A stretch of 39,015 bases of DNA from Gammaproteobacteria bacterium (GTDB taxonomy: Bacteria > Pseudomonadota > Gammaproteobacteria > Pseudomonadales > Azotimanducaceae): the NCBI GenBank assembly GCA_018656865.1, contig JABHYO010000136.1, positions 1 through 39,015 of the forward strand. The letters run 5' to 3'. The notes under the pieces are model-generated. The model was given only the letters and a program-made list of their open reading frames with translations, had not been told where the DNA came from and ran no database searches. This document shows positions 18,460-27,481 of the stretch, in pieces (position 1 is the stretch's first letter; each line of letters opens with the position of its first letter). A program made the position numbers and the translations under genes.

Positions 18460-21400
18460 CTTCCACTTTCGTAACAGGAGAAATTGAAAAAGGTCTCATT
18501 ATTAACAAAATTGAGGTTTAGCAATTTCAAACCCGGGAGGTGGTCTGCGTTAACAACAAGGCTGGCCTCTCCCGACCATTGCTCGAACATGGAAGCCAGT
18601 GTATTCCTGTTGATCCAAACGGCTTCCTTTGATCCAAGGCTGGAAAGAAGTACTGAATCTTCAGCACCAAGGATCGAGCCATTCGAATCATAGAGCGTAC
18701 CAGTAAGATCAGTTATCTCATCTGCACCCTCGTTAATGAATCGAATATACGTGACAACATCAGAGTCTTGTCCTTCCACATTCTGGACGGTTCCAGAACG
18801 GACACAATTAGTATTACTAATCAGCCCACTCGGACTCGTTAACCGGGTCATGAGTTCAAAGTCCCCACCAGCTGAAACTTCTAGAAGTGCAGGTCCCGAC
18901 CACGATGAAACGCTGAAGCGTTGTTCAAGGTCTGTTGCTGATATTTGAATACGACCTCCGGAGGCGACAGAACCATCGTGCAATGAGGCTCCCGCCGTGC
19001 CCAGTCGCGCACCCGCTCCTGTATAAAGCGTCCCGGTGAACGCCAACGCGCCGCCGGAAACATTAACGATATGGGTCTCGCTAACATTCTGGCTCTGGGA
19101 ATTGGTCATGAGATAGACACGCCCGCTGTCTGACGATTCAAAGCAGGAGAAGTTAAAAAAGGTTTCCTCATTGACAAAGTTCAGGTTCAGCAGCTTCAAA
19201 TCATCAGCAGTGCTGACAATTTCAAGGGATGCCGCTCCATCCCAGGTCTCACCGAACAGGTCGCTAATATCCTCCCGCGTCAACCAAATGGCTTCTTTGG
19301 GATCGAGCTGAGAAGTTAAAATGGCCCCAGAAGCCCCCAACAAATCTCCATTCTTATCTCGAAGTTCACCACGGATGGTTTGAATAGAAGAATCACCAGT
19401 ATTAATTAGCCTGACAAACGTCCGTGCACTACTGTCGAATCCTTCAACATTGTGTACCCGCCTTTCCGTCACACAATTGGTATTAGATATCAATCCACTG
19501 GGACTGGTGAGTTTGGTCATCAGATCAAATTCAGCGGTACCCCGTACCTCCAGCATTGCCGGCCCCTGCCAGGCCACGGTGGAGAAAAGTGTCTCCAGGT
19601 CAGCAGACGTAAGAACGGTTCGGCCCTGGGAGGCGACAACCCCAGAGTGCAAGTCCGTATCAGCCTGACCAAGCTGATCTCCGTCTCTGTTATAAAGTGT
19701 TCCGCTAAACCGTTGCGGCACACTTGAGGTATTAATGATATGTAGACTAGTGACATTCTGACTGGTGGAGGTTGTCATCAGGAACGTTGTTCCATTTGAC
19801 ACCGCATCCGTGTCTTCATTATCACCTGTGCCGTCTTCGTCCGTATCCACCCACTCTGAACTGTCGCCTGGAAAGGCATCGTCGGCATCGTAGACACCAT
19901 CCATGTCGCTATCGACATCACAGGCATCGCCTAAATCAGATGCGGTATTACTTGGAGTCTGATCACTATTTGAAACAGTTGGACAATTGTCATCTGAATT
20001 CGCGACCCCGTCTCCGTCCTTATCAGAATCACAGAGATCGCCCGCACCATCCCCGTCCAGATCAGTTTGATTCTCGTTTGCTACTGTTGGGCAGTTATCA
20101 TTTTGATTGGCGGTGCCGTCATTGTCCATATCCGAGAACCCAATGACCGCCAGTGCTCCCGATGTTGTAATTGATTGAGTCGAAAACCCTGACCTTGCCG
20201 TGCCTGCCGTGGCAGCCAGGATCGAGGTGCTATCGATCGTCAATTCATTTTCATCCGGGATGCTCAGGACGATGCTCGCGTCCTGCGCACCGGGAAAGAG
20301 CCCCGACACAATGGCAGAACTGCCGCTTATCGCGGCTTCACTGCCGCCAATCTGTATCGACGATCCTGACTGAGAAAATGCCGTCAGTCCACCAGAAGCT
20401 TCAAGTCTGATATCCATATTTATCAAAATGTCATTCGGCGCCAGCTTCCAACTACCCTGGGTATTCAGGTACGGGTCACTGGTAATACTGACGGTGCCGA
20501 CTTCCGTCGAGCTGTCACCGACTGCTCCATCAAAAAAGATCGAATTCTGATCCTGGTCAATCCTGTCCACGTCAGAATTGGGCATGTAGTCGACTTCGAT
20601 GGCATCCTGGAACCTGATGTAAGGAATCGTTAACTCTTTGATCGTCGTTACATCAGTGCCGTCGTCTGTCTGAATTTCTATCGACAGATATACATCAGTC
20701 TGGGCGGTAACGATGATCCTTTTTACATCCATTGTGAATTTATTCGTCGCGCTGAACCCGTCCCCTGTATCGACACTAAATGTCGAGAAGGACTGACCTA
20801 TTCCGCCGGTTGTCATGACAAAAGATTGGCTTGAGTTTCCATCCCACAAATCGCCCATAACCGGGCTCACGCTGAATTGCGCACCATCTGACAATGTGTA
20901 TAGGAAATGCAGATCGATATCCTTGGCCACCGCTGCACCCAACTCACCAGTAATGTCCATCACACCTGAGACCAGGTCGTCATTGGATTGAGCCGTCCTG
21001 TCGGTTACACCATCAACAGTGTCAGAGATCACTGCATTGACAGAAGTATCGTTCTCGGCCGCGTAAATGAGGGGACCAGTGGTCGAGTCGACCTCAATCG
21101 GTGCGTTACCGGCAAATCTGATATATGGAGATCTGATCGACCTGATTATTGTCTCTCCGAAATTGTCCGCCCATTTAATGGTGATCAGAACGTCTACCGG
21201 ACTCTCATCAACAATGGTCACACCCCTCATATCAATGGCAAAGACATTCGTTACCGTAAAACCATCTTCAGAGTTGCCTCGAAATGTTGCCGTGGTGTTA
21301 CCGGTAGCACTCCCGAACTCGGCGAAGCTCACACTGGAGTCACCATCCCACAGATCACCCATCACTGGAGACGCGGTAAATTTGGCACCACCAGTAAGTT

Positions 21401-21671
21401 CAAGTTTCAGCTCAAGATCGAGGCTACCTGCCAGTGGGTCAGGTGTGAAGACGCCGGTGATATCAAGGTCACCGGCAACCGTATCATCCGTCGATCCCGC
21501 AGTACCATCGGTAACAACATCTGATGTATCAGGAATTGCAGCGCCAGTAAAATTGGCAGCGGGAATGTATACAAAGGGTTGAGGCAAGTCTACGAAAACG
21601 ATGGCACTAGCGACTTGAGTCCAGTAAAAAATTACTGAAAAAACCGCTGTCTTTACCAACTTGGATAACAT
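18456..21671 (-). CDS. Large secreted protein with thrombospondin type 3 repeats and duplicated modules
   Basis: The 1071-residue protein has a Sec signal (cleavage likely after ASA at residue 23) and GGAG before its ATG. Two N-terminal repeats share SPVMGDLWDG (at 101 and 269) and PYIRF. A third beta-rich domain spans about 365-512. Calcium-binding TSP3 repeats (DxDxDG with NDNCPTV) cover about 514-620. Two C-terminal modules follow (about 628-846 and 850-1070), each containing LTSPSGLISNTNCV and LKLLNLNFVN plus ETFFNFSC. No membrane anchor, LPXTG or PEP-CTERM tail is seen. It may be a surface or matrix adhesin; no enzymatic domain is recognised. It is divergent from coaE. Confidence 0.85.
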   Translation of the reverse strand: MLSKLVKTAVFSVIFYWTQVASAIVFVDLPQPFVYIPAANFTGAAIPDTSDVVTDGTAGSTDDTVAGDLDITGVFTPDPLAGSLDLELKLELTGGAKFTASPVMGDLWDGDSSVSFAEFGSATGNTTATFRGNSEDGFTVTNVFAIDMRGVTIVDESPVDVLITIKWADNFGETIIRSIRSPYIRFAGNAPIEVDSTTGPLIYAAENDTSVNAVISDTVDGVTDRTAQSNDDLVSGVMDITGELGAAVAKDIDLHFLYTLSDGAQFSVSPVMGDLWDGNSSQSFVMTTGGIGQSFSTFSVDTGDGFSATNKFTMDVKRIIVTAQTDVYLSIEIQTDDGTDVTTIKELTIPYIRFQDAIEVDYMPNSDVDRIDQDQNSIFFDGAVGDSSTEVGTVSITSDPYLNTQGSWKLAPNDILINMDIRLEASGGLTAFSQSGSSIQIGGSEAAISGSSAIVSGLFPGAQDASIVLSIPDENELTIDSTSILAATAGTARSGFSTQSITTSGALAVIGFSDMDNDGTANQNDNCPTVANENQTDLDGDGAGDLCDSDKDGDGVANSDDNCPTVSNSDQTPSNTASDLGDACDVDSDMDGVYDADDAFPGDSSEWVDTDEDGTGDNEDTDAVSNGTTFLMTTSTSQNVTSLHIINTSSVPQRFSGTLYNRDGDQLGQADTDLHSGVVASQGRTVLTSADLETLFSTVAWQGPAMLEVRGTAEFDLMTKLTSPSGLISNTNCVTERRVHNVEGFDSSARTFVRLINTGDSSIQTIRGELRDKNGDLLGASGAILTSQLDPKEAIWLTREDISDLFGETWDGAASLEIVSTADDLKLLNLNFVNEETFFNFSCFESSDSGRVYLMTNSQSQNVSETHIVNVSGGALAFTGTLYTGAGARLGTAGASLHDGSVASGGRIQISATDLEQRFSVSSWSGPALLEVSAGGDFELMTRLTSPSGLISNTNCVRSGTVQNVEGQDSDVVTYIRFINEGADEITDLTGTLYDSNGSILGAEDSVLLSSLGSKEAVWINRNTLASMFEQWSGEASLVVNADHLPGLKLLNLNFVNNETFFNFSCYESGS

Positions 21672-21783
21672 GCTCTACTCCAGATCCCGTCTGGATGTTC
21701 AGTTTACCCATGATCGGGGATTCAGCAAATTGGTGATTGATTGCTATCTATGGCAGATTTGGCGCTTCAACAAGGAGTTAGTC

Positions 21784-22377
21784 GTGAAAATCATCTGTCT
21801 GACCGGAGGACTCGCCTCCGGTAAATCAACAGCCGTCCGATATCTCGAGGACAAGGGTGCTCATATTATCGATGCCGATATTCTCGGACACCGCGCCTAT
21901 GAGCCTGGAACAGGTGCTCATCGGTCCGTCATTGAGGCATTCGGTGAGGACGTTCGTTCCCCGGGCGACCAGATTGACCGGAAAGCCCTGGGAGGCAAGG
22001 TTTTCGGAAAGCCGGATCAACTGAAAAAGCTGACGGACATCGTCTGGCCGGAGATTCGCAGACTGGCTGAGAAGGAGATAGAGAAAGTTCAGACCACACA
22101 ACCGAACAAGATCGTCGTGCTGGAAGCAGCAGTATTATTTGAAGCCGGCTGGGAAGACATCGGCGACGAGGTCTGGGTTATCTCCGTAGATCGAGAAACA
22201 GCCATCCGCCGTTCCATGGAGCGAGACAGCGCCCCCAGAGAAGCGGTTGAGAGCCGCCTCGATTCACAACTCAGCAATGAAGAACGAGCCAACAAAGCGG
22301 ATTTGATCATCTACAATGACAAAGCCGAGGCCGCACTCTTTTCCCAACTGGACACTGCCTGGGAGGCTATTCAATGA
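21784..22377 (+). CDS. coaE: Dephospho-CoA kinase CoaE
   Basis: CoaE carries out the last step of coenzyme A synthesis, phosphorylating the 3'-hydroxyl of dephospho-CoA with ATP. The P-loop is LTGGLASGKST (about 6-16), followed by IIDADILGHRAYEPG and VLEAAVLFEAGW, all typical of the family. The start is placed at GTG 21784, which has AAGGAG 8 bases upstream and gives the usual 197 residues; an in-frame ATG at 21661 would add 41 residues unlike any CoaE. The gene overlaps the DUF2855 gene by 4 bases (ATGA). The usual neighbours pilD and yacG are not here. Confidence 0.95.
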   Translation: MKIICLTGGLASGKSTAVRYLEDKGAHIIDADILGHRAYEPGTGAHRSVIEAFGEDVRSPGDQIDRKALGGKVFGKPDQLKKLTDIVWPEIRRLAEKEIEKVQTTQPNKIVVLEAAVLFEAGWEDIGDEVWVISVDRETAIRRSMERDSAPREAVESRLDSQLSNEERANKADLIIYNDKAEAALFSQLDTAWEAIQ

Positions 22378-23453
22378 CCGGTTACAGCCTGGAAGTCATT
22401 AAGGACAATCTGGATACAACAAGATTTACCGAACTCGCAGATGAATCTGCTCCCGGTTCAGGCGACGCTGTAATCCGCGTTGATCGATTTGCACTGACCG
22501 CGAACAACATCACCTACGCCGTCGCCGGTGACATGATCGGATACTGGCAGTTCTTCCCGGCGACAGGCGACTGGGGCAGGATTCCGGTCTGGGGTAAAGG
22601 GACGGTTGTCAATGCTGGCGACACAGACCTTACCGTTGGCGATGAATATTACGGGTACTACCCGATGTCGAGTTCCCTTGTCATTAAGCCCGAGAAGGTA
22701 TCCCCAAGAGGCTTTGTCGATGCCGCGGCTCATCGTGCTGCTCTGCCTCCTGCTTACAATCAGTACACCCTGATGTCGGCAGAGAACGGTTTTGATCGCC
22801 GCTACGACAACTATCGCATGGTCTACTACCCACTATTTGTCACGGGTTTCGCGCTCGATGACTATCTTTTTGACAATGACTCCTTTGGCGCAGAGCGGGT
22901 CATTCTTTCGAGCGCATCCAGTAAGACATCTATCAGCCTCGCGTCTCTGCAGAAAAAGCGTGGGTCGAAACTGACCGGGCTTACTTCATCAGGCAACGCA
23001 GGATTCGTCTCCTCTCTCGGGCTTTACGATGAAGTTGTAACCTACGATGACTTAGCAAACCTCGATGCCGGTCAGAAAGTGGCCTATGTCGATATGGCAG
23101 GCAATCGTGATGTCCTGTCGCGGCTGCATCATCATTTTAATGACAATATTGTTTGCAGTTGCAGCGTTGGTATTACGCATCGGGAAAATAGAGACGGCGA
23201 AGACCCGTCAACCCTGCCCGGTGCCACTCCCACCGGGTTCTTTGCACCCACCCAGATTCAGAAGCGCAGCCAGGAGTGGGGGCCAGAAAAGTTTCAGACG
23301 GAACTGGCAAGCGCCTGGGATGGCTTCCTGGCCAAAGTGGATGATTGGATCACCATTAACGAATCCAGTGGCCGCGAGGCTCTGCTGGCCGCCTACAAAA
23401 CCGTGCTAAACGGCGCACCGCCAGACCAGGGATATGTCGTATCGATCGACTGA
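22374..23453 (+). CDS. DUF2855 family protein
   Basis: The 359-residue protein matches the DUF2855 family by its pattern: N-terminal VIRVDRFALTANNITYAVAGD and YWQFFPA, then WGRIPVWGKGTVV. These resemble the GroES-like half of medium-chain dehydrogenases, and a Rossmann-like second half contains VILSSASSKTSI and KVAYVDMAGN. No catalytic zinc ligands are obvious. Biochemical function is not established for the family; an NAD(P)H-dependent reductase role is an inference from the fold. Translation is coupled to coaE through a 4-base overlap. Its stop lies one base from the convergent YciI-like gene. Confidence 0.8.
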   Translation: MTGYSLEVIKDNLDTTRFTELADESAPGSGDAVIRVDRFALTANNITYAVAGDMIGYWQFFPATGDWGRIPVWGKGTVVNAGDTDLTVGDEYYGYYPMSSSLVIKPEKVSPRGFVDAAAHRAALPPAYNQYTLMSAENGFDRRYDNYRMVYYPLFVTGFALDDYLFDNDSFGAERVILSSASSKTSISLASLQKKRGSKLTGLTSSGNAGFVSSLGLYDEVVTYDDLANLDAGQKVAYVDMAGNRDVLSRLHHHFNDNIVCSCSVGITHRENRDGEDPSTLPGATPTGFFAPTQIQKRSQEWGPEKFQTELASAWDGFLAKVDDWITINESSGREALLAAYKTVLNGAPPDQGYVVSID

Positions 23454-23454
23454 C

Positions 23455-23769
23455 TCACTCAAGGATGGCAGGCGAAACAGCTGCGATACTGTAGGGGAAG
23501 AGCCGGGCAGACATGGCATCACCCTTTATCGCAGGATCGTTCGCCATGAACTCTGCCGCTGCTTCTAAGGAAGCGGCTTTGAGAATGACAATACCAAAGG
23601 TATCCTCGTCGGCTGTCTGACTGCGGCCTGCCAGCAAAACAGTACCGGCGGCAGCATTCTCTTCCAGATAGGCGACGTGTGCGCTTACTGCCTCGCTTTC
23701 CGTTGCTGTTGGCCCTTCCGTGAGCATCTCCAGTCGCACAGGTCTGAGCACGTAGATGAATTGTTCCAT
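23455..23769 (-). CDS. YciI-like (YCII-related) small protein
   Basis: This is a 104-residue single-domain protein of the dimeric alpha-beta barrel (YCII) type. EQFIYVLRPVRLEML begins the first strand. VSAHVAYLEENAAAGTVLLAGR carries the conserved histidine and GxxxxAGR-like turn. FGIVILKAASLEAAAEF and MANDPAIKGDAMSA follow, a typical YciI ending. Family members are suggested to be small enzymes or binding proteins with a His-Asp pair, but their reactions are mostly unknown. It is transcribed convergently to DUF2855, and its start faces the acidic-repeat gene across 153 bases with no strong signal seen. Confidence 0.8.
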   Translation of the reverse strand: MEQFIYVLRPVRLEMLTEGPTATESEAVSAHVAYLEENAAAGTVLLAGRSQTADEDTFGIVILKAASLEAAAEFMANDPAIKGDAMSARLFPYSIAAVSPAILE

Positions 23770-23922
23770 AGTTACCGAATCTTACCGTTATCCTCTATTA
23801 CTGTGCCACCTTCAGGAATTCGTGAACGGACGACAAACGGCCAATTTCACCGGATACCAGGACCTGTACAACGCCGGAAAATTGATTACCATGGTTGTAA
23901 ACCGGCATGGAAAGGCGCTCAT

Positions 23923-24783
23923 ATGAGCACTGAAACTTACGCCATTGTTTTCAAGGGTGGCATTGTCGAAGGACATGAGGCAGCAGCAGTCCAGGCACAA
24001 CTGGCAAAGCTGCTGAAACTCGACGCAAAGAAAGTCAGTGCACTTTTCTCAGGCAAACAGATTGTCCTGAAAAAAACAGCAGATAAGGCTGAAGCAGCCA
24101 AGTACGGCAAGGTTCTGAAGAAAGCCGGTGCCGACGTCAAGATTCGTGTCATCAAGACAGATGCTCCGGCGCCAAAACCAGTTGCCCCCGCTTTCCAAAA
24201 AGCCGAAACGCCTGTTTTTCAGGCAGCCGACGATGCACCACCACCAGCCTTCCAGAAAGCCGAAGAAGAATCCCCACCGGCACCCGCTGCCAAGGCCGAA
24301 CCGACAACTCAAGAGAAGCCCACAGAGGCAGAAGCCCCGACCGTAGACACTTCCGGCATCAGTCTGGCACCAAACGAGGGCGACCTGTTTGATTCACAGC
24401 CAGAAGTGGAATCGCCTGAACTAGATCTCAGTGAATACGATTTGGCTGAAAATGATGGATCACTGCTGGTAGAACCGGCAGAAGAAGTTGTTGTCGAACT
24501 GGACCTCTCGGATTTCAGTGTTGCCGAGAACGATGGCAGTGACCTGTTCGAGGCACAGGAAGAAGATACCCCGGAAATCGATGTGCCTGACTTCGGGTTG
24601 GACGAACCCGGCGCTGTCCTCGATACCATCCAGGAAGAGAAGGAACTTCTCAATCCCAACACCATGGGAATGACACTTGCCATGACGGGTTCTGACATGT
24701 TGGAGGAGGACGAGAAACCGCCCGCTCCGACACCGAAGGAGCCAGATACCAGCGCTATTAACCTGGTACCCAACTTCGATTAG
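23923..24783 (+). CDS. Hypothetical protein with acidic repeats
   Basis: Start ATG at 23923 gives 286 residues; an upstream in-frame extension overlaps the YciI gene antisense and is unlikely. Residues 1-75 form a small conserved-looking domain (TYAIVFKGGIVEGHEAAAV, LFSGKQIVLKK, YGKVLKKAGADVKIRV), a pattern I have seen at the N-terminus of several uncharacterised gammaproteobacterial proteins. The remainder is low complexity: APAPKP and AFQKAE repeats, then three acidic repeats (LDLSEYDLAENDGS, LDLSDFSVAENDGS, IDVPDFGLDEPG). It ends INLVPNFD, echoing ISLAPNEGD earlier. There is no signal or membrane segment. A scaffold or binding role is plausible but unproven. Confidence 0.7.
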   Translation: MSTETYAIVFKGGIVEGHEAAAVQAQLAKLLKLDAKKVSALFSGKQIVLKKTADKAEAAKYGKVLKKAGADVKIRVIKTDAPAPKPVAPAFQKAETPVFQAADDAPPPAFQKAEEESPPAPAAKAEPTTQEKPTEAEAPTVDTSGISLAPNEGDLFDSQPEVESPELDLSEYDLAENDGSLLVEPAEEVVVELDLSDFSVAENDGSDLFEAQEEDTPEIDVPDFGLDEPGAVLDTIQEEKELLNPNTMGMTLAMTGSDMLEEDEKPPAPTPKEPDTSAINLVPNFD

Positions 24784-24843
24784 TGGTCTGCAAGCTGTGA
24801 CGGTCCGACGTATCGGGCAGCTGAAGATCCACGGCTCAGAAAG

Positions 24844-25293
24844 CTATCGAGCCTCTAAAACAATCACCGGGATTTGTCTGTCACCAGCAAATTTCTGATA
24901 GTCGTTGTAGGGCGGGTAGACTTCTGCCAACTGGTTCCACAGATCCTCTCTTTCTTCGCCCTCAGCCACACGCGCTGACACGTCAAAACTATCCGCGGCA
25001 ACTTGAATCCGGCACTTCGGCTCAGCCACCAGGTTCAGGTACCAGGCGGGGTGAGTTGGTGCACCACCTTTGGACGCAATGATGACCCATGCATCACCAA
25101 CCTTCTTGTAGATGAGCGGCAGCAGTTTTTCTTCTCCGCTTTTTCGACCGATTGTCATTAAGAGCAGCGCAGGTAGGATGCCGCTACCACCAGCCGGCGT
25201 AGAATCCCACATATGCGCCTTTTCAGGGTCGGTGTGGTAAAGCTCGATATGCTGCTTGATCCAATCTGGCAGGTATTCGGGTAGTTCAGCCAT
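24844..25293 (-). CDS. Nitroreductase/deazaflavin-dependent (DUF385-type) oxidoreductase
   Basis: The 149-residue protein fits the F420H2-binding split-barrel family (Ddn-like, DUF385). Visible features are LLLMTIGRKSGEEKLLPLIY, GDAWVIIASKGGAPTHPAWYLNL, and a YPPYNDYQK segment before VIVLEAR. The motif TxGRKSG with SKGGAPTHPAWY is the family hallmark. Members in actinobacteria use F420; many proteobacterial ones have no proven cofactor and could use FMN. No F420 biosynthesis gene occurs in this window. The ATG at 25293 has GGAG 8 bases upstream. Its start abuts the palindromic repeat at 25317. Confidence 0.82.
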   Translation of the reverse strand: MAELPEYLPDWIKQHIELYHTDPEKAHMWDSTPAGGSGILPALLLMTIGRKSGEEKLLPLIYKKVGDAWVIIASKGGAPTHPAWYLNLVAEPKCRIQVAADSFDVSARVAEGEEREDLWNQLAEVYPPYNDYQKFAGDRQIPVIVLEAR

Positions 25294-25316
25294 TGCTATT
25301 TCTCCAAGTTATCAAT

Positions 25317-25393
25317 TGTCATACTGAACGTACCGGGGTCGCGCACGACTGAAGTATCTCGTCGCGTTCCTTCGGCTTCGCCTCAGGATGACA
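25317..25393. repeat. Palindromic repeat, GTCAT family copy 2 (full-length form)
   Basis: TGTCATACTGA (25317-25327) and TCAGGATGACA (25383-25393) are inverted ends with one mismatch, 77 bases overall. Inside are CGGGGTC (25334-25340), which pairs with GACCCCG just outside (25394-25400), and a GGCTTCGCC hairpin. The right end supplies the last two codons and TGA of the M3 peptidase. It is the longest copy of the family seen here. Confidence 0.65.
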
Positions 25394-27392
25394 GACCCCG
25401 ATTGTTGAGCAGAGGCTCCACCGCAGGTTCTCGCCCGCGAAAAGTTTTATACAGCGTCATGGGATCAACAGTCCCACCCTTTTCCAGGATGTTTTCACGG
25501 AACGACCTGGCAGTAGCTTCGTCAAACAGCCCGTTTTCCTTGAACGCCTCGTAGCCATCAGCGTCCAGAACTTCCGCCCACATATAAACATAGTATCCGG
25601 CAGAGTAGTGGTCGCCCGTGAAGATATGCTGGAAGTAAGAAGACTTATATCGAGGATCAACTATCCTGATTTTTTCAATCTTCTCCATTGCACTTGCCTC
25701 AAAATCCTTCACATCTTCAGCAGATTCGCCGTCAGCACCATGCCAGGCAAGATCTAGGTAACAGGCCGCCAGATACTCCGTTGTTGCAAATCCCTGATTA
25801 AAGGTTTCTGTCGCCTTTATCTTTTCAATCAGGTCATCTGGTATTGGCTTATCCGAGTCGATATGGCGCGCATAGGACTTCAACACTTCTGGTTCAACCG
25901 CCCAGTGCTCCATGATCTGGGATGGCAACTCAACGAAATCCTGTTTGACGTTTGTCCCAGAAAGGCTCTCGTAACGAACATCACTCAGAAGCCCATGCAG
26001 CCCGTGACCGAACTCGTGGAACAAGGTGCGAACCTCCTCCATTCCCAGCAGACAGGGATCGGATTTCGGAAAATTACAGCAGTTAATGATCACTGGTTTT
26101 ATAGAGTCACCCAGGTTGGACTGATCCCGGAACGTGGACATCCAGGCTCCACCGCGCTTGGACTGACGCATGTAAAAGTCGAACAGAAAGTATCCGATCA
26201 GCGAACCATCGGCCTCTATAGCCTCGTAGGCGACAACATCGGGATGGTAGACCGGCAAATCGTCACGCCGCCTGAAGCTGATTCCGTAGAGTCTTCGTGC
26301 CACTTCGAACGCACCATCGCACACGTTCTCCAACTTGAAGTAGGGTTTTAGTAGCTCTTCATCGAGGTCGAATCGTGCCTTGCGAACCTTCTCGGTGTAG
26401 TACCACCAGTCCCAGGGTTCCAGTTCAAAATTACCACCCTCCGCCTGGATCATGTTCTGCAGATCTTCCGCCTCCTCTTCGACTTTTTTCTGGCAGGGTT
26501 TCCAGACGCGATCAAGTAAATCCGTAACCGCAGCCGGAGTCTTCGCCATCCGATCATCCAACATGTAGTCCCCATGGGTATCGAACCCAAGCAATCTGGC
26601 TCTTTCTGCACGAAGACGGACAATCTTCTGAATAATTGCATGATTGTCGGTGCTGTTCGCGCCGCATTGGGTATAAGCGTTGTAGATCTCTTCCCTCAAT
26701 TCCCGTTTTTCGGCGTACTGCAGAAATGGAGTGATGGAGGACCTTGAAATCGTAAACACATACTTTCCGGGCTTTTCTTTTGCTTCAGCTTCTGCCATCG
26801 CTGCGTTCAGCACAAAATCCGGCAGCCCGAGCAGGTCTTCCCCGTTCTCCAGAACCAGTTCGTACTCATTAGTATCCTTCAGGACATTCTGGCCAAAGAC
26901 CGTGACAAGACCGGCCAATTCCTCACCGATATCATTTACGCGATGCCGTTCGTTATCACTTAGTTTCGCACCAGCACGAACAAAGGATTTATCGGTCTCA
27001 TTCAGCAGTTGCAATTGCTCTGCCTGCAGAGTTTCCTCACCTTCAACCACAGCCCTGATTCTTGAAAAGAGTGCGGCGTTGGAGGTAATCCGGCTATGGT
27101 GTGCCGTATACGCTGGCACGATTTCCAATTCAAGTGACTGTAGCTCGTCTGTGGTATCCGACGAAGTCAGATTAAAGAAGACAGTAGCAACCCGTTTTAA
27201 CTGATGCCCGCTTCTCTCCAATGCCTCCAGAGTATTGAGGAAAGTCGGCGGTTCGGGGTTATCCACGATTGCCTTAATTTCCGAGTCATGCTCGGCAAAA
27301 CCTTTCTCAAACGCCTCTCGATAGTGTTCAAACTCGATACGGTCGAAAGCCGGAATACCGGATTCCGAGACAGGTTCAAAAAATGGATTCAC
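25383..27392 (-). CDS. M3 family oligopeptidase (oligopeptidase A-like)
   Basis: The protein is a thimet-oligopeptidase-type zinc metallopeptidase that degrades short peptides in the cytoplasm. The chosen GTG start at 27392 (669 residues, beginning VNPFFEPVSESGIPAFD) has GAGGGAG upstream; an in-frame extension 18 codons longer is less likely. Zinc motif HEFGH is at 459-463 and the third ligand is E488 (DFVELPSQ), both in the usual spacing. The length is close to E. coli PrlC (680). It stands alone. Its stop codon lies within the inverted repeat at 25383, so the last residues may come from the repeat. Confidence 0.93.
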   Translation of the reverse strand: MNPFFEPVSESGIPAFDRIEFEHYREAFEKGFAEHDSEIKAIVDNPEPPTFLNTLEALERSGHQLKRVATVFFNLTSSDTTDELQSLELEIVPAYTAHHSRITSNAALFSRIRAVVEGEETLQAEQLQLLNETDKSFVRAGAKLSDNERHRVNDIGEELAGLVTVFGQNVLKDTNEYELVLENGEDLLGLPDFVLNAAMAEAEAKEKPGKYVFTISRSSITPFLQYAEKRELREEIYNAYTQCGANSTDNHAIIQKIVRLRAERARLLGFDTHGDYMLDDRMAKTPAAVTDLLDRVWKPCQKKVEEEAEDLQNMIQAEGGNFELEPWDWWYYTEKVRKARFDLDEELLKPYFKLENVCDGAFEVARRLYGISFRRRDDLPVYHPDVVAYEAIEADGSLIGYFLFDFYMRQSKRGGAWMSTFRDQSNLGDSIKPVIINCCNFPKSDPCLLGMEEVRTLFHEFGHGLHGLLSDVRYESLSGTNVKQDFVELPSQIMEHWAVEPEVLKSYARHIDSDKPIPDDLIEKIKATETFNQGFATTEYLAACYLDLAWHGADGESAEDVKDFEASAMEKIEKIRIVDPRYKSSYFQHIFTGDHYSAGYYVYMWAEVLDADGYEAFKENGLFDEATARSFRENILEKGGTVDPMTLYKTFRGREPAVEPLLNNRGLSS

Positions 27393-27481
27393 GGTGATCT
27401 CCCTCTCAAAAATCAACCGGGCCATCCTATCACTAACCCGAATCAAGTAAACTGCTCGACTGAGGTCAAACGATCATTGAT

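Noticed and set aside
19772..20146. Histidine/arginine-rich plus-strand ORF
   Set aside because: It is the complement of the TSP3 Asp-rich repeats, so its odd composition is a shadow.
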